Shown here: in pieces, positions 49,043 to 62,086 of the stretch
Layout of the letters: each line of letters begins with the position of its first letter
How positions within the stretch are numbered: position 1 is the first letter of the stretch
Assembly (NCBI GenBank): GCA_945288535.1
Contig: CALYQQ010000006.1
Span: 62,001-126,000, forward strand
Source of the DNA: an uncultured Enterobacterales bacterium
Lineage (GTDB): Bacteria > Pseudomonadota > Gammaproteobacteria > Enterobacterales > CALYQQ01
Reading direction: 5' to 3'
Length of the DNA: 64,000 bases
Translations under genes and position numbers: made by a program
The notes under the pieces: model-generated
Databases searched by the model: none
What the model was told of the DNA's origin: nothing
Seen by the model: only the letters and a program-made list of their open reading frames with translations

Positions 49043-49837
49043 TTATGATACGGCTCTATAAGGGGTAAGTTTTTTGATTAAATCGACTGTCGCTACGCAG
49101 TATTTAGGATTAAGCAGTGACTCAACAGGCTGATAACATAGTGGTAAACCTTGCCAGTTTGTTACCATACCTCCTGCAGCACAAACAATTGCTTGACCTG
49201 CTGCAGTATCCCAAATCGAAGTTGGATGAAATTGAGGATAAACTTGAGCAACACCTTCAGCAATAAGGCAAAATTTAAGGGAAGATCCCATACGTTGATG
49301 TTGATAATGTCCTAATCGATGTAAATAAGGCGCCATATAAGGATCTGTTCCAACTTTACTTGTGACTACATTTATAGGATCATTTTTATCAAGGCAGACA
49401 ATCGTTTGGCGTTTATTATCGTACATTTTCCAAGCTAATTTATGGTGTGGTCGATTTTCCGCTGCATAAAGTGTATCAAATACAGGTGCATAAATTACGC
49501 CTAACTCAGCAATTCCTTGATTAATCAACGCAATATTAACAGTAAATTCCTCTCCATTATTAATAAATTCACGTGTACCATCTAACGGATCAATTAACCA
49601 ATAACGCTGCCAATGACGACGAATTGACCAGGGAACGGGATCTTCCTCTGATAATAGTGGAATTTCTGGGGTAAGCTGCATTAACTTTTTGCTAATAATC
49701 TGATGCGCCTGTATATCAGCAATCGTCACTGGCGACTTATCCGCTTTAATATGAATATTAAGCGGTTTAGTTTGTTGATAATATGTCATAATTCGTTCAC
49801 CGGCTTCACGCGCGATTAAACTTATCTCATTGATCAA
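49043..49837 (-). CDS. cysQ: CysQ, 3'-phosphoadenosine 5'-phosphate phosphatase
   Basis: CysQ hydrolyses PAP (and PAPS) to AMP, relieving inhibition of sulfur assimilation and RNA turnover. It is a lithium-sensitive inositol-phosphatase-fold enzyme: SEEDP, the metal-binding WLIDPLDGTREF, and the C-terminal TSIWDTAAGQAIVCAAGG. I chose the TTG at 49837: GGAG lies 8 bases upstream, and the first residues (MINEISLIAREAG) then align one-to-one with E. coli CysQ. The ATG at 49852 would add five residues and has no ribosome-binding site. Confidence 0.94.
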   Translation of the reverse strand: MINEISLIAREAGERIMTYYQQTKPLNIHIKADKSPVTIADIQAHQIISKKLMQLTPEIPLLSEEDPVPWSIRRHWQRYWLIDPLDGTREFINNGEEFTVNIALINQGIAELGVIYAPVFDTLYAAENRPHHKLAWKMYDNKRQTIVCLDKNDPINVVTSKVGTDPYMAPYLHRLGHYQHQRMGSSLKFCLIAEGVAQVYPQFHPTSIWDTAAGQAIVCAAGGMVTNWQGLPLCYQPVESLLNPKYCVATVDLIKKLTPYRAVS

Positions 49838-49883
49838 AATGGCGCACTCCATATATAAATTGACTCAATTGATTAATTATATG

Positions 49884-51290
49884 TTATGAACTACTAATTT
49901 CCAGTTGCCCAATTGCTCCTCTATCCGCATACTCAAGTGTTTGACTACCAAACAAGAATGGATATTTCTCAGTAGAAAACTGGATAAATCTGACTAATAA
50001 TTCAATTTGGCCATTCACCCATACGGTATCCTTCCAACCAGCATCATCTGCTGTAGGTAAGTTACCATTACGACTTTTTACTAAAAAGATCGCACCCTGG
50101 ATATAAAAAGATTGCGGTTTTTCTGCTTGAATAATCCAAGTTTCTATACTGCCTATTTTGACTTTTATATCAATACGCTTGTTATCCCAAACAGCACCAT
50201 TAATCGCAGCTGGATAATTTAATTTTATTACTCTAGTTCGCACATTCGTAAATTCAGGTAGTGCATGTATTTTATGAAACGCTGCGGGAAGTGGTTCAGC
50301 CACACGATTACTATTTGCCAGTGTTATTAACGTAATGACTTTATTAGAAATGAGTTTGTTTGACCTTTCAAAAGGGATACCGAGTCGTCCCATTAACATA
50401 ACTTGGTTATTTGTTATTAATGAAACTTGCTTATTCGCTATCATTTTAATTAATATTTCACGCCGTTCTCCAGGTGCGAGCGATACTTGATCAACAATAA
50501 GAGGTTTTTCAAGTATTCCTTGGTCACTCGCTATTATAACAAAAGCCTCATTAGTATTTAGTTTTAATTTATAACGACGCGCATTAGAAGCATTTAATAA
50601 ACGTAATCTTACCCAACCGGCAGGTACCGTAATGTGTGGATTAAATACACCATTCGTTAATAATGCTTCACCTGTAAAACCTTCATCTTCTGGGTTATAA
50701 ACTAATTCATTAGTAAAGGTAAAATGCTTATCCTGAATAATAACAGGAATATCATCAATACCATAATTCTGGGGAAATAATTGCTGTATAGGATCATCAT
50801 CACTAATAATACACATTCCAGCCAAACCATTATAAACTTGTTTACCCATTAAACCAGGGGTACTGGCGTGATACCAACAGGTCGTTGCAGGTTGACGAAT
50901 AGGAAAAACAGGTGACCAATCTGATTGTGGTGTCATAATGCGATTCACATTACCTATGATACTTGCAGGTACATTTAATCCACTAAATGTTAAAGAAATA
51001 GGCTGATCCAGCTGATTACTGCAAATAATTTTTGTATAGTCACCTCTATTAATACGAATAGTAGGACCTAAATATAAGCCATTAAATCCCCATACTGTCA
51101 AATGCTCTCCAGGAAAGAACTGCCATTGACAACGTTGTAAAGACAAAAATAAAGGTTGTCCACGCGTTGATTCTAATAAAGGGGGAATAGGTAAAGAACT
51201 ATTTTGTTTAGCATAACTTTTTACTGGTAGTAATCCACTAATACATGAAAGGCCAAACGCCTTGAGTAACTGGCGTCGACTCAGTGACAT
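49884..51290 (-). CDS. ftsP: FtsP (SufI), Tat-exported cell-division protein
   Basis: FtsP stabilises the divisome under stress. The 468-residue protein has a twin-arginine signal (SLSRRQLLKAFGLS) and three cupredoxin domains of the multicopper oxidase fold, with GLNVPASIIGN, WYHASTPGLMGKQVYNGLAGM and the C-terminal ADRGAIGQLEI. The copper ligands of true oxidases are replaced, as in E. coli FtsP, so it is not expected to be an enzyme. AGGAG precedes the ATG. It is downstream of plsC, as in E. coli. Confidence 0.95.
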   Translation of the reverse strand: MSLSRRQLLKAFGLSCISGLLPVKSYAKQNSSLPIPPLLESTRGQPLFLSLQRCQWQFFPGEHLTVWGFNGLYLGPTIRINRGDYTKIICSNQLDQPISLTFSGLNVPASIIGNVNRIMTPQSDWSPVFPIRQPATTCWYHASTPGLMGKQVYNGLAGMCIISDDDPIQQLFPQNYGIDDIPVIIQDKHFTFTNELVYNPEDEGFTGEALLTNGVFNPHITVPAGWVRLRLLNASNARRYKLKLNTNEAFVIIASDQGILEKPLIVDQVSLAPGERREILIKMIANKQVSLITNNQVMLMGRLGIPFERSNKLISNKVITLITLANSNRVAEPLPAAFHKIHALPEFTNVRTRVIKLNYPAAINGAVWDNKRIDIKVKIGSIETWIIQAEKPQSFYIQGAIFLVKSRNGNLPTADDAGWKDTVWVNGQIELLVRFIQFSTEKYPFLFGSQTLEYADRGAIGQLEISSS

Positions 51291-51473
51291 AAAATCTCCT
51301 TATAATAAAGCCGCTCACTCAATTTAACTATTTTTCTCTAATTAGAATAAAACATAATTAACTATTTATTATGTCAGCATTAACACTCATAAAGTAGCCG
51401 TTCCTCTTTAAGTAAACTCACTTATTAAGATGGCTACACAAAATGGTTTAAGGGGAACTGATACCTTTTTGTC

Positions 51474-52223
51474 TTATATATGATGCTGTTTTTGCATTAC
51501 AGCCTCACGTTCTTTCACTTCTTTGTCAAGTTCAGCGATTTTTTCGATCATTATATCGCGACAGTATTCAGATAACTCCCGAATATTATCTTTATGATAT
51601 GCAGATGTATCAATAGGTGGTAGCATTTCTACAATAACCCACCCGTTCGACCAACGATTTAAATTTATTTTGTTTGATGTTGTTGAAACACAAATAGGCA
51701 CAATAGGTACACCTGTAGCAATGGCAGTATGAAATGCTCCTGTTTTAAATGGCATTAAACCGCGACCACGACTACGTGTACCTTCAGGGAACATCCAAAT
51801 AGAAAGATCGCGTGCTTTCATTTGCTCAACTATTTGCGCAATCGTACCATGTGATTTTGCTCGATTATTACGATCAATTAAGATATTACCTGTTAGCCAA
51901 TACAATGGGCCAAAAAAAGGTATCCATACTAAACTGCGTTTGCCAACGGTTACCGTTCCTAGCTGTACTGCACCTGCGGCAGTGATTAAATCATAATTAT
52001 TCTGATGATTAGCAATATAGACACAATTACCTAAATGGGCCGCATTATCTGGTAATCGTGTTTCTACTTTCAATCCAAATAAAGGTGCGAGTTTTGCAAA
52101 TAACCGACCAAATACATATGCATGACGTGGATTTCTTGGGCTAAATAAACAATAAATTGATCCCAAAATACAAATTATTAAACATAAAGGTAGTAATATA
52201 ATAACCCGCAAGAAAAATAGCAT
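51474..52223 (-). CDS. plsC: PlsC, 1-acylglycerol-3-phosphate O-acyltransferase
   Basis: PlsC makes phosphatidic acid, the precursor of membrane phospholipids. The 249-residue protein shows an N-terminal membrane helix, the catalytic NHQNNYD (H-x4-D), and FPEGTRSRGRGLMPFKTGAF with VPIVPICVSTTS. I chose the ATG at 52223 because AGAGG is 7 bases upstream and the start then matches E. coli; upstream ATG 52244 and TTG 52280 are in frame but unsupported. In E. coli the order is parC-plsC-ftsP, the same as here. Confidence 0.96.
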   Translation of the reverse strand: MLFFLRVIILLPLCLIICILGSIYCLFSPRNPRHAYVFGRLFAKLAPLFGLKVETRLPDNAAHLGNCVYIANHQNNYDLITAAGAVQLGTVTVGKRSLVWIPFFGPLYWLTGNILIDRNNRAKSHGTIAQIVEQMKARDLSIWMFPEGTRSRGRGLMPFKTGAFHTAIATGVPIVPICVSTTSNKINLNRWSNGWVIVEMLPPIDTSAYHKDNIRELSEYCRDIMIEKIAELDKEVKEREAVMQKQHHI

Positions 52224-52335
52224 AAAAAAGCCTCTTGTATTCATTATTATGCAGTATACGCACTTGCTAAACAATAACAATACATCATTACAATATTAGC
52301 TATATCCTTATTAAAACACGAAATAAGCCTAGTTT

Positions 52336-52368
52336 AAGAAAACGCCACTATAATTCAATTAGTGGCGT
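52336..52368 (-). terminator. Intrinsic terminator of parC
   Basis: ACGCCACTA at 52342-52350 pairs perfectly with TAGTGGCGT at 52360-52368 around a 9-base loop. On the minus strand the stem is followed by TTTTCTT, about 47 bases past the parC stop. It separates parC from plsC, so plsC and ftsP probably have their own promoter or depend on read-through. Confidence 0.8.
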
Positions 52369-52414
52369 AAATAGTAATATGGTCAGCATAACCCACATTC
52401 AACTACTTTGTTAA

Positions 52415-54685
52415 TTATGTTTGTGAATGAGTAATTCCAGATGGTAGATTGATCTCAATTTTATCAATTCGCTGTAATCCTCTTGGTAAAAGATTACCTT
52501 TTCGGCCTCGTGTAGATTTATATTTTTCTAACTCTGCAGGCCGTAAAGTTAGTTTACGCTTACCAACAAATAATGTTATGGATGCTTCTGCTGATAGTAA
52601 TGTTAGCCAGGCTATACTGTCAGAACCATCAGCCAGTTGTGGCGGTAAAATTGAAATAATCTTGTTTCCTTTACCTTTTGATAAAACAGGCAACTCCATG
52701 ACTGGAAATAATAACATTCGTCCAGACTGGGTAATAGATAATAATAGGGAGTCATTGTTATCTATTAATAGTGGTGATAAAAGTGTACTATGCTGTGGTA
52801 ATGTTAATATACTTTTACCATTCCGATTACGGGCTATAAGATCATTAAATTTACAAATAAATCCATAGCCTGCATTAGACGCCATCAATAATTGCTGCTC
52901 CTCTTTCTCCATTAGCATATATTCAATTTTAGCTCCTGGTGGTAAGGATAGTTTACCTGTTAAGGGTTCACCTTGACCTCTGGCAGAAGGTAAACTTGTA
53001 GGATCTAATGCATAACTACGTCCTGTTGAATCAATAAAAACCACGGGTTGATTTGTTTTACCACGAACGGCAGCTTTAAACATATCACCAGCTTTATAAT
53101 TAAGACCTTTTGGATCAATATCATGCCCTTTCGCGCTTCTTATCCATCCCATTTCGGATAAAATAACAGTCACAGGTTCTGAGGGCACAAGATCATTTTC
53201 ACTGATCATTTTGGCTTCTTCACGTTCTTTTAATGGCGAACGACGAGGATCTCCAAATACCTTAGCATCTGCTTGTAATTCTTTTTTAATGAGATTTTTT
53301 AATTTCTTCTCAGAAGAAAGTAATTCTTCCAATAAAGAACGCTCTTTTGCTAATTTACTTTGCTCCGCTCGAATATTCACTTCTTCAAGCTTTGCTAACT
53401 GTTTCAATTTTAACTCAAGAATAGACTCGGCTTGCGTCTCTGATAATGAAAAACGGCTAATTAACTCTTTCTTAGGGTTATTCTCATAACGAATAAGATT
53501 AATAACCTCATCGAGGTTCATAAAAGCAATTAACATTCCTTCCAGGATTGTCAAACGCTTAATAATTTTATCGAGACGATAAGACAATCGACGAGTTACG
53601 GTTTGTCGACGATATATCAACCACTCAGTAAGCAATTCGACTAAGCCTTTAACAGCAGGACGACCATCTAATCCTAACATATTTAGATTAATTCGATAGC
53701 TTTTTTCTAAATCGGTTGTAGCAAATAAATGACTCATCATTTGATTAACATCTATACGATTAGACCGAGGGATCAATACTAAACGTGTAGGATTTTCATG
53801 ATCAGATTCATCACGTAAATCCTCGATCATAGGCAATTTTTTTGCCTTCATTTGATTAGCAATTTGCTCAATTATTTTGGCACCAGAAACCTGATGTGGT
53901 AATGCCGTGATTACAATTTCTCCCTCTTCTTTACGCCAAATAGCACGCATTCTTATTGAGCCTTTACCCAATTTGTAAATTTTTTTAATTTCATTGTGAG
54001 GCGTAATAATTTCGGCTTCCGTAGGATAATCAGGACCTTGAATACATGTCATTAACTGATCGAGATTAGAATCTGGCTTTTCCAATAACATTATTGCGGC
54101 TTTTGTGACCTCATCTAAATTATGTGGAGGAATGTCCGTTGCCATACCAACGGCTATACCAGTAGTACCATTCAATAATATATTGGGCAACCTCGCGGGC
54201 AATGCTTTTGGTTCTTGAACAGAACCATCAAAATTAGGTATATAATCAACGGTTCCTTGCCCTAATTCATCTAATAATAAGTCAGCATAACGAGATAAAC
54301 GTGATTCTGTATAGCGCATTGCAGCAAATGACTTAGGATCATCAGGCGATCCCCAGTTACCTTGGCCATCAACCAACGGGTAACGATACGAAAAAGGTTG
54401 TGCCATCAATACCATTGCTTCGTAACACGCGCTATCACCATGAGGGTGATATTTACCTAATACATCTCCTACCGTGCGAGCAGATTTTTTATGTTTCGCA
54501 TTTGCATCTAAGTTCAATTCTGACATAGCATAAATAATGCGACGTTGTACGGGTTTTAGTCCATCACCAATAAAAGGTAGCGCACGATCCATGATGACGT
54601 ACATCGAATAATTAAGATAAGCATTTTCAGTGAACTGACGTAACGCTACACGCTCAATATTGTCATCTTGAGTCATATCACTCAT
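52415..54685 (-). CDS. parC: ParC, topoisomerase IV subunit A
   Basis: ParC is the DNA-cutting subunit of topoisomerase IV, which unlinks daughter chromosomes. The 756-residue protein shows [15 protein letters not shown], the quinolone-resistance region [19 protein letters not shown], the catalytic tyrosine in [11 protein letters not shown], and a C-terminal beta-pinwheel (about residues 490-740). The residues corresponding to E. coli Ser80 and Glu84 are unchanged (Ser and Glu in GDSACYEAM), so the sequence is of the quinolone-sensitive type at these sites. parE lies 70 bases upstream; in E. coli the two genes are further apart. Confidence 0.98.
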   Translation of the reverse strand: MSDMTQDDNIERVALRQFTENAYLNYSMYVIMDRALPFIGDGLKPVQRRIIYAMSELNLDANAKHKKSARTVGDVLGKYHPHGDSACYEAMVLMAQPFSYRYPLVDGQGNWGSPDDPKSFAAMRYTESRLSRYADLLLDELGQGTVDYIPNFDGSVQEPKALPARLPNILLNGTTGIAVGMATDIPPHNLDEVTKAAIMLLEKPDSNLDQLMTCIQGPDYPTEAEIITPHNEIKKIYKLGKGSIRMRAIWRKEEGEIVITALPHQVSGAKIIEQIANQMKAKKLPMIEDLRDESDHENPTRLVLIPRSNRIDVNQMMSHLFATTDLEKSYRINLNMLGLDGRPAVKGLVELLTEWLIYRRQTVTRRLSYRLDKIIKRLTILEGMLIAFMNLDEVINLIRYENNPKKELISRFSLSETQAESILELKLKQLAKLEEVNIRAEQSKLAKERSLLEELLSSEKKLKNLIKKELQADAKVFGDPRRSPLKEREEAKMISENDLVPSEPVTVILSEMGWIRSAKGHDIDPKGLNYKAGDMFKAAVRGKTNQPVVFIDSTGRSYALDPTSLPSARGQGEPLTGKLSLPPGAKIEYMLMEKEEQQLLMASNAGYGFICKFNDLIARNRNGKSILTLPQHSTLLSPLLIDNNDSLLLSITQSGRMLLFPVMELPVLSKGKGNKIISILPPQLADGSDSIAWLTLLSAEASITLFVGKRKLTLRPAELEKYKSTRGRKGNLLPRGLQRIDKIEINLPSGITHSQT

Positions 54686-54755
54686 AACCTATTTTTTCTC
54701 ACTTAACATTAGTAAAATATGTAAATATCGTCACTGGATAATAAATTGGAAATAA

Positions 54756-56669
<1,914 letters not shown>

Positions 56670-56736
56670 TTAAATCTGATGAAAATCATTCCTCATTATA
56701 CTATGTTTAATTCGGAAAATCAGACTATTAGGATGA

Positions 56737-57318
56737 TTATGTTGTGGTAATACCAAGAAAATCGATTATCTGCGCACAATAATAATCAAAACCAACAAAA
56801 CTATGGTTACCACCGGACTCAATAGTTTGACGACATGATGCATAATATGCAATAGCCTGACGATAATCTAAAATTTCATCACCTGTCTGTTGTAATAACC
56901 AAATTAAATCAGGCGATTCAAGCTCATCAATTTGCATGACTTTTAAATCATGAAGATGTTGTAGTTGTAAAATATTTTGTTGGCCTGTATAAGGATTTTC
57001 ATTGGTACCAATATAATCGAGCAATAAATCATAAGGTTTAACAACGGGGTTAATTACCACGGCTGGTAACATAAAGCATTGTGAAAGCCAAGTTGCATAG
57101 TAACCACCAAGTGACGCACTGACGATCCCTAATGATTGTCCTGAGTGTTCCAGAACAATTTGCTCAATTAAATCAGCAACATCAGCTGGATAAAGTGGCA
57201 ATTTAGGAACAATCATATTTACGTTAGGATGATATTTAGTTAAATAGTTTCGCAATATTGTTGCTTTTGTTGATCGAGGAGAACTATTAAACCCATGTAA
57301 ATATAATATGTTATTCAT
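56737..57318 (-). CDS. yqiA: YqiA, alpha/beta-hydrolase esterase
   Basis: A 193-residue esterase of the UPF0227 family: the oxyanion segment [15 protein letters not shown], the nucleophile elbow [10 protein letters not shown] (Ser in GIVSASLGG), an Asp in TGDEILDY and the catalytic His in [10 protein letters not shown]. coli YqiA hydrolyses short acyl esters; the physiological substrate is not known. Its ATG overlaps the cpdA stop by one base (TAATG), so the two are translationally coupled, as in the E. coli nudF-yqiB-cpdA-yqiA-parE cluster. Confidence 0.94.
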   Translation of the reverse strand: MNNILYLHGFNSSPRSTKATILRNYLTKYHPNVNMIVPKLPLYPADVADLIEQIVLEHSGQSLGIVSASLGGYYATWLSQCFMLPAVVINPVVKPYDLLLDYIGTNENPYTGQQNILQLQHLHDLKVMQIDELESPDLIWLLQQTGDEILDYRQAIAYYASCRQTIESGGNHSFVGFDYYCAQIIDFLGITTT

Positions 57319-58145
57319 TAATATCCCTCTGAATCCATATCGGGCTGAAAAGTATTATCTACTAATCGATAAACGGTTGTTTGAATAGAGCCATTTGGCC
57401 GTAACTCTATCTCTCGCCAACCAGGGGCCTGAAAATCTAGTGCAAAATGTGTACTATGAGGTTTAAATTGAACACAAGTAGAAGGTGAAGATAAAACACG
57501 TCGCCCATTCCATGGTAAATCTAGTTCCTGGTGAATATGACCACATAATATTGTTGCTGCTAGTGGATGGCGATTAAGAACATTATCAAGCATATGTGAA
57601 TTCCTTAAGCGGTGTTGATCAAGCCAGTGACATCCAGATACAATAGGATGATGATGTAGCAAAACGACAGTATGACGGTGAGCGTATTTTGTTAATTGAT
57701 TATCTAACCACTCTAATTGATAATCACTTAGTTCACCATAAGCGGAATCATTTACCTGGCTATCAAGAAGAATCAAATACCAATGCTCACCTAATAAAAC
57801 ATGTTTTGATTGTACGATACCATGATCATTAAACACATCAATCATCGCAGGTTGAAAATCATGATTTCCAGGCAACCATACACATGGTATAGACAATTTT
57901 GAGATCCCTTCTGCAAAATGTTGATATGCTCGTATTGAATGATCTTGTGCTAAATCCCCTGTTGCAACAATTAAATCATAAGGCTTTGCCTGCATCATTA
58001 ATATCTTTAAAACAGCATGATAACTTTGATAAGTATTAATACCGAGTAAAGTGCCATTTACTTGTTCAAATAAATGGGAATCAGTTAGTTGTAAGATCCG
58101 CATTGTTGCGTTATTTATCGCTGTAATTTGCAAAAGGCTTTCCAA
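57318..58145 (-). CDS. cpdA: CpdA, 3',5'-cyclic AMP phosphodiesterase
   Basis: CpdA breaks down cAMP and so tunes CRP-dependent regulation. The 275-residue protein is a metallophosphoesterase with all metal-ligand motifs: [30 protein letters not shown] and [11 protein letters not shown]. The start is TTG at 58145: the first residues MESLL match E. coli CpdA, and AGGA lies six bases upstream; the first internal ATG would remove 14 residues. It belongs to the nudF-yqiB-cpdA-yqiA cluster. Confidence 0.96.
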   Translation of the reverse strand: MESLLQITAINNATMRILQLTDSHLFEQVNGTLLGINTYQSYHAVLKILMMQAKPYDLIVATGDLAQDHSIRAYQHFAEGISKLSIPCVWLPGNHDFQPAMIDVFNDHGIVQSKHVLLGEHWYLILLDSQVNDSAYGELSDYQLEWLDNQLTKYAHRHTVVLLHHHPIVSGCHWLDQHRLRNSHMLDNVLNRHPLAATILCGHIHQELDLPWNGRRVLSSPSTCVQFKPHSTHFALDFQAPGWREIELRPNGSIQTTVYRLVDNTFQPDMDSEGY

Positions 58146-58201
58146 ATAATGTCCTTTAATTCTTATTAACTAGTAAGTAACCTCTAATATCATAAATTAA
58201 T

Positions 58202-58642
58202 TTATTGAACCTTAACTAAACCATATTTAAAACAATAAGTTAGCCAATTTGCAAGAAAATAATTTATTTGATGTTTTTCATCACGTTGATGCAAATGTTT
58301 ATTAGGATAATCGTATTTCGCTTTAAACCGCGATATTTGTTGGCTTGCACAGACTTCAGCGATTAATGCATCATGATAAAGTCTCACAATAAGTTCCGGT
58401 AAGTGCCAATAACTTATTCTTGGTGCTATTTGTTGTATCTTAATTAATGTTGTATAACGTGTTTGTTCTTCAATACTCAGCTGGTATTCGTTTAGTCCAA
58501 TTTGATATACAATTATCTGGCCTATTTGACGTTGCCGAGGAAGAAGTCTATATAATTGCGCGTAATTTACTTCATACAACCGCATCATAGCCGGAAAATC
58601 AGGAATATATTTTTTTATCCTGTGTTTTTCAGTTAGTGCCAT
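58202..58642 (-). CDS. yqiB: YqiB, DUF1249 family protein
   Basis: A 146-residue cytoplasmic protein of the DUF1249 family, near the E. coli length of 140. Typical segments are [20 protein letters not shown] near the N-terminus and [27 protein letters not shown] in the middle. No catalytic motif is visible and the role is unknown. It lies between nudF (110 bases upstream) and cpdA (56 bases downstream), as in E. coli, where the cluster is conserved. Confidence 0.92.
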   Translation of the reverse strand: MALTEKHRIKKYIPDFPAMMRLYEVNYAQLYRLLPRQRQIGQIIVYQIGLNEYQLSIEEQTRYTTLIKIQQIAPRISYWHLPELIVRLYHDALIAEVCASQQISRFKAKYDYPNKHLHQRDEKHQINYFLANWLTYCFKYGLVKVQ

Positions 58643-58752
58643 CTAACAGTTATCCCCCTTTTACATCGGCTTAACCAAATAAGTTATATTATTTATTAAT
58701 TATCTTACCGTATGTCAAAAAAAATTCATTCTTATTGAGCATAAGAACATTT

Positions 58753-59403
58753 TTATTTGTTATTAAGATCGTCATTTTCGAGCCAAGCTCGACGAACTTC
58801 TTGTAAATGCAACTGTAGCCACTGTATAGCAATTATTGAGGCTGCATTATCAATGATACCTTGTTCAACCCAATGAAATGCTTGCTGCCTATCCACGACA
58901 TGAACTCGGATATCTTCATTCTCTTGAGCTAATCCGTGTATGCCGCCAGCAATGGAAGCATCGACTTCCCCAATATAAATAGTTAAACGCTCACTTGTTC
59001 CACCAGGGCTTGCTAAATAACTCATAATTTGTCGACAACGTCCAACATTTAGTCCAGCTTCTTCAGCTGCTTCACGTCGACAAACGTGTTCAATTTCCTC
59101 TCCTGGTTCAATCATGCCTGCAATTAACTCTAATAACCATGGTGTCTTACTTGTTTCTTGTGCCGCAATTCTTATTTGTTCAATTAAAACAAGTTGATCT
59201 CGTTTAACATCATAAGGTAATAATACAGCAGCATGGCCACGTTCAAATACTTCTCGTGAAATAATATCACTCATACCACCATTAAATAATCGGTGACGAA
59301 ACCGATATAATATTAAAGAAAAAAAACCTTTATATAACGGTCTTTTTTCAATAAACTCTATATCTTCCTTTCCAAAGGATACAGGCAACTTTTTATCAGG
59401 CAT
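58753..59403 (-). CDS. nudF: NudF, ADP-ribose pyrophosphatase
   Basis: NudF hydrolyses ADP-ribose and related nucleoside diphosphate sugars. The 216-residue protein has the Nudix box GMIEPGEEIEHVCRREAAEE (then AGL) and the family-specific SPGGTSERLTIYIGEVD and ENEDIRVHVVDR. AAGGAG lies six bases before the ATG. First gene of the nudF-yqiB-cpdA-yqiA cluster and divergent from tolC, exactly as in E. coli. Confidence 0.97.
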   Translation of the reverse strand: MPDKKLPVSFGKEDIEFIEKRPLYKGFFSLILYRFRHRLFNGGMSDIISREVFERGHAAVLLPYDVKRDQLVLIEQIRIAAQETSKTPWLLELIAGMIEPGEEIEHVCRREAAEEAGLNVGRCRQIMSYLASPGGTSERLTIYIGEVDASIAGGIHGLAQENEDIRVHVVDRQQAFHWVEQGIIDNAASIIAIQWLQLHLQEVRRAWLENDDLNNK

Positions 59404-59740
59404 TGTTTACTCCTTATATTATTAATTAATAAGTTATAATATAAATAATCGCGTGATAACAAAGCGATATTAGCTAACAATAATAAACCTATTATGCCGT
59501 AGGCCTATATAAATCTATATAACTCGCTTTGTGTATTGCTATTACAATTAATAAGTATAGTCGCCCCATGATTAGGGAAAAAACGACGCATGTTATACAT
59601 ACTCAAATGTAATTTTTATGTAAATATAATCTAATGGCACATAATGCTACCTTTTCTATTAAATTAGCTCTGCTATAATCAGCCGGTTATATTTACTTTT
59701 ACTTAATGCAGAATGATAACTGCTGGACAAAGGATTACTC
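59404..59740. other. Intergenic region between divergent nudF and tolC
   Basis: These 337 bases hold the promoters of both genes. The clearest signal is an extended -10 for tolC at 59671-59679. In E. coli this region carries Mar/Sox/Rob and PhoP sites; I could not identify their equivalents by eye. Confidence 0.5.
59671..59679 (+). promoter_or_regulatory. Extended -10 promoter element upstream of tolC
   Basis: TGCTATAAT is an exact extended -10 (TGn then TATAAT), 61 bases before the tolC ATG. There is no good -35 at 17 bases, which extended -10 promoters can tolerate. Confidence 0.5.
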
Positions 59741-61096
59741 ATGAAGAAACTGCTTTCTCTCCTGATCAGCTTAAGCCTTGGTGGTTTTACAATAAGTGCA
59801 CAAGCTGAAAATTTGTTGCAGGTATATCAACAAGCCAGAAGTAATAATCCCGAATTATTTAAATCCGCTGCTGATCGCGATGTTGCCTATGAAAAAATCA
59901 ACTATAGTCGTGGTTCATTACTTCCATTTCTCGGGTTAAGCGGTAGTTATACGATAAACCGTGGTTTCCGTGGCTCTGATGATAATATTGGCACAAACGC
60001 TACTCGTGGTGGTGTGTCTCTGAAACAATCTATTTTCAATATGGCTAATTGGTTTCAATTATCAGTTGCCGAACAAAATGCAGCAATTGCCGATATTGCT
60101 TATAATTTAGATGAACAAACATTAATGCTGAATTCCGCAACAGCTTATTTCCAGGTATTGCGTGCAATAGATGCATTAAGTCAAATTAGTGCACAAAAGT
60201 CCGCAATAGGGCAGCAACTTGAGCAAACTAAACAACGCTTTAAAGTGGGTTTAGTTGCAATAACTGACGTTCATAATGCGCAAGCTGAGTACGACAATAC
60301 ATTGGCTCAAGAAGTTATTGCTAAAAATAATCTTGATAATGCTACAGAAGCATTACGTGAAATTACTGGCGTAACCTACGATCAACTTAATTCACTTGAT
60401 ACCAAACGCTTTAAAATGGTTAATTCGCCAGAAATTGATGGCTTATTAACGCAAGCTGAAAAAAGTAATTTAACCTTGATTAAAGCTCGATTGAATCAAG
60501 AAATGGCTAAGAAAAACATTAGACTTGCACAATCTGGTCATTTGCCAACCCTCGCTCTCGATGCATCAGCAAGTGTCGGTGATACCGATCAAAAAGGAAG
60601 CGAAAATCGCTATCGTGGTAATACGACAAAATCAGGATCCAGAAGTATTGGTCTAACACTTGATGTTCCCGTTTTTACGGGAGGGCAAACGAGTTCTCAA
60701 GTTAAACAAGCACAATTTTCTTATGTCGGCGCAAGTCAGCAAACAGAAGGTGCCTATCGTTTAATGGTTAAAAATGTACGTTCTTCCCATAATAATATTG
60801 CAGCATCAATAAGTACTGTTCATGCTTATTCACAATCGGTTATATCAGCAGAAAGCTCTCTAAAAGCAACAAATGCTGGCTATAGTGTTGGTACACGTAC
60901 AATTGTTGATGTATTGAACGCTACAACAGCTTTATATAGTGCTAGAACGAATCTTTCTAATGCACGTTATGACTATTTAATAAACCAACTTAATCTAAAT
61001 TATTCATTAGGAACATTGAGTGAAAATGATATAGCCCTTTTAAATGATGATTTAGGTAAACCTATTTCGACATTAGTATCACTACTACCAAACTGA
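59741..61096 (+). CDS. tolC: TolC, outer-membrane channel
   Basis: TolC is the trimeric outer-membrane duct used by multidrug efflux pumps and type I secretion systems. The 451-residue protein has a signal peptide (cleavage after AQA, near residue 22), two outer-membrane efflux protein repeats, and typical segments ENLLQVYQQARSNNPEL, SRGSLLPFLGLSGSY, VGLVAITDVHNAQAEYD and AGYSVGTRTIVDVLNATT. It is about 40 residues shorter than the E. coli precursor, the difference being the dispensable C-terminal tail. AAAGGA precedes the ATG. It is the likely partner for the HlyD/ABC-2 system at 24362. Confidence 0.96.
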   Translation: MKKLLSLLISLSLGGFTISAQAENLLQVYQQARSNNPELFKSAADRDVAYEKINYSRGSLLPFLGLSGSYTINRGFRGSDDNIGTNATRGGVSLKQSIFNMANWFQLSVAEQNAAIADIAYNLDEQTLMLNSATAYFQVLRAIDALSQISAQKSAIGQQLEQTKQRFKVGLVAITDVHNAQAEYDNTLAQEVIAKNNLDNATEALREITGVTYDQLNSLDTKRFKMVNSPEIDGLLTQAEKSNLTLIKARLNQEMAKKNIRLAQSGHLPTLALDASASVGDTDQKGSENRYRGNTTKSGSRSIGLTLDVPVFTGGQTSSQVKQAQFSYVGASQQTEGAYRLMVKNVRSSHNNIAASISTVHAYSQSVISAESSLKATNAGYSVGTRTIVDVLNATTALYSARTNLSNARYDYLINQLNLNYSLGTLSENDIALLNDDLGKPISTLVSLLPN

Positions 61097-62086
61097 TTAT
61101 ATAGATTAAGCTGATTAGCAATATATATTCTCATCGATTAAGCCCATAACAACTCTGTATGGGTTTAATCATTTAAACGACAATAAAGCAAACAGCATCT
61201 CTATTTTTAGCTACTTATACATTATTTAGACCTGCTGTATTATGTACTGCGCTAGTTTATCGATCATCTCATATCATCGGACAGCATTTCATTGCATTTT
61301 AGTTTTAAACGTAGTGCAACATGCATTTCTCAAAATATACCTCAATAAATAACACATAATTATCATTTTTTAACATTACTTATTTAATAATAAAATCAAT
61401 GCGTTATATTAGTTAGTTACAACTACACTATTTTACAAGATAAAATTTTGTTACAGTGTTAAAATTAAACATATTGTTTTATTTAACTTAAATTAAAATC
61501 TAAATAGAGTAATTATTTTTTAAGTTTCATCATTATGCTTGTCAGTATGCTAAAATCATCATTTAACACGATATTATATATAGTATATGATTAAGAAAAT
61601 CTATGTAGCCAAAGTATTAGAAATATGAAAATAGGTTGACTTTAGTTACATATAATATTAAGTAAATATATTGCTTTTCATTTTTTTATAAATGAAAATA
61701 AAAATTTATTAAAACATTATAATGTTATAACGAAATATTATTTTGAGTATTTTAATGAAGAATTTGTCTACATTAATAGATATTGATAAATGTTGACTAA
61801 GATTTATCACTACATTCTACATAGAAGCTAATTTTTAGCTATGTAAAGTTAATCACATTGATATCATGGAGAAAATTTTTATTAAGATGTATATATTTAG
61901 TAATTACTTCTATCTATTGGATAACAAATCTACTATTTGATATACACTTAAAGCACTAAAATATAATAAGTAATTAATTCTTATTAAATCAATATTATAT
62001 TAATTATCTATAGAACAACTAAACTAAATGTTATTTTATCAATAAGATAATTTTTTAACGTTTGGCTTATTAAGTAGGAATTTTAG
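61097..62086. other. Long AT-rich gene-free stretch after tolC
   Basis: These 990 bases contain the hairpin after tolC and otherwise nothing I can support. In E. coli ygiB and ygiC follow tolC; neither is here. The part from 61370 onward is very AT-rich. A tiny minus-strand frame at 61226-61267 vaguely recalls the start of UbiK but is too short to count. Confidence 0.5.
61136..61170 (+). terminator. Hairpin after tolC, probable terminator
   Basis: GATTAAGCCCATA at 61136-61148 pairs with TATGGGTTTAATC at 61158-61170 over 13 positions (one G-U) around a 9-base loop, 40 bases past the tolC stop. The stem is strong, but the following bases (ATTTAAACG) are only weakly T-rich. Confidence 0.5.

Noticed and set aside
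52449..53489. Long frames on the plus strand opposite parC, and similar ones opposite hflC, mutL and tamB
   Set aside because: They are antisense shadows of certain genes and have no independent coding evidence.
61226..61267. Minus-strand 13-codon frame whose start (MID, then K and QQV) recalls the N-terminus of UbiK, a gene found near tolC in E. coli
   Set aside because: Too short and it stops at once; nothing downstream resembles UbiK. Chance similarity is likely.
61636..61656. TTGACT followed by TATAAT as a promoter in the gap after tolC
   Set aside because: The spacing is only 9 bases, far from the 16-18 required.
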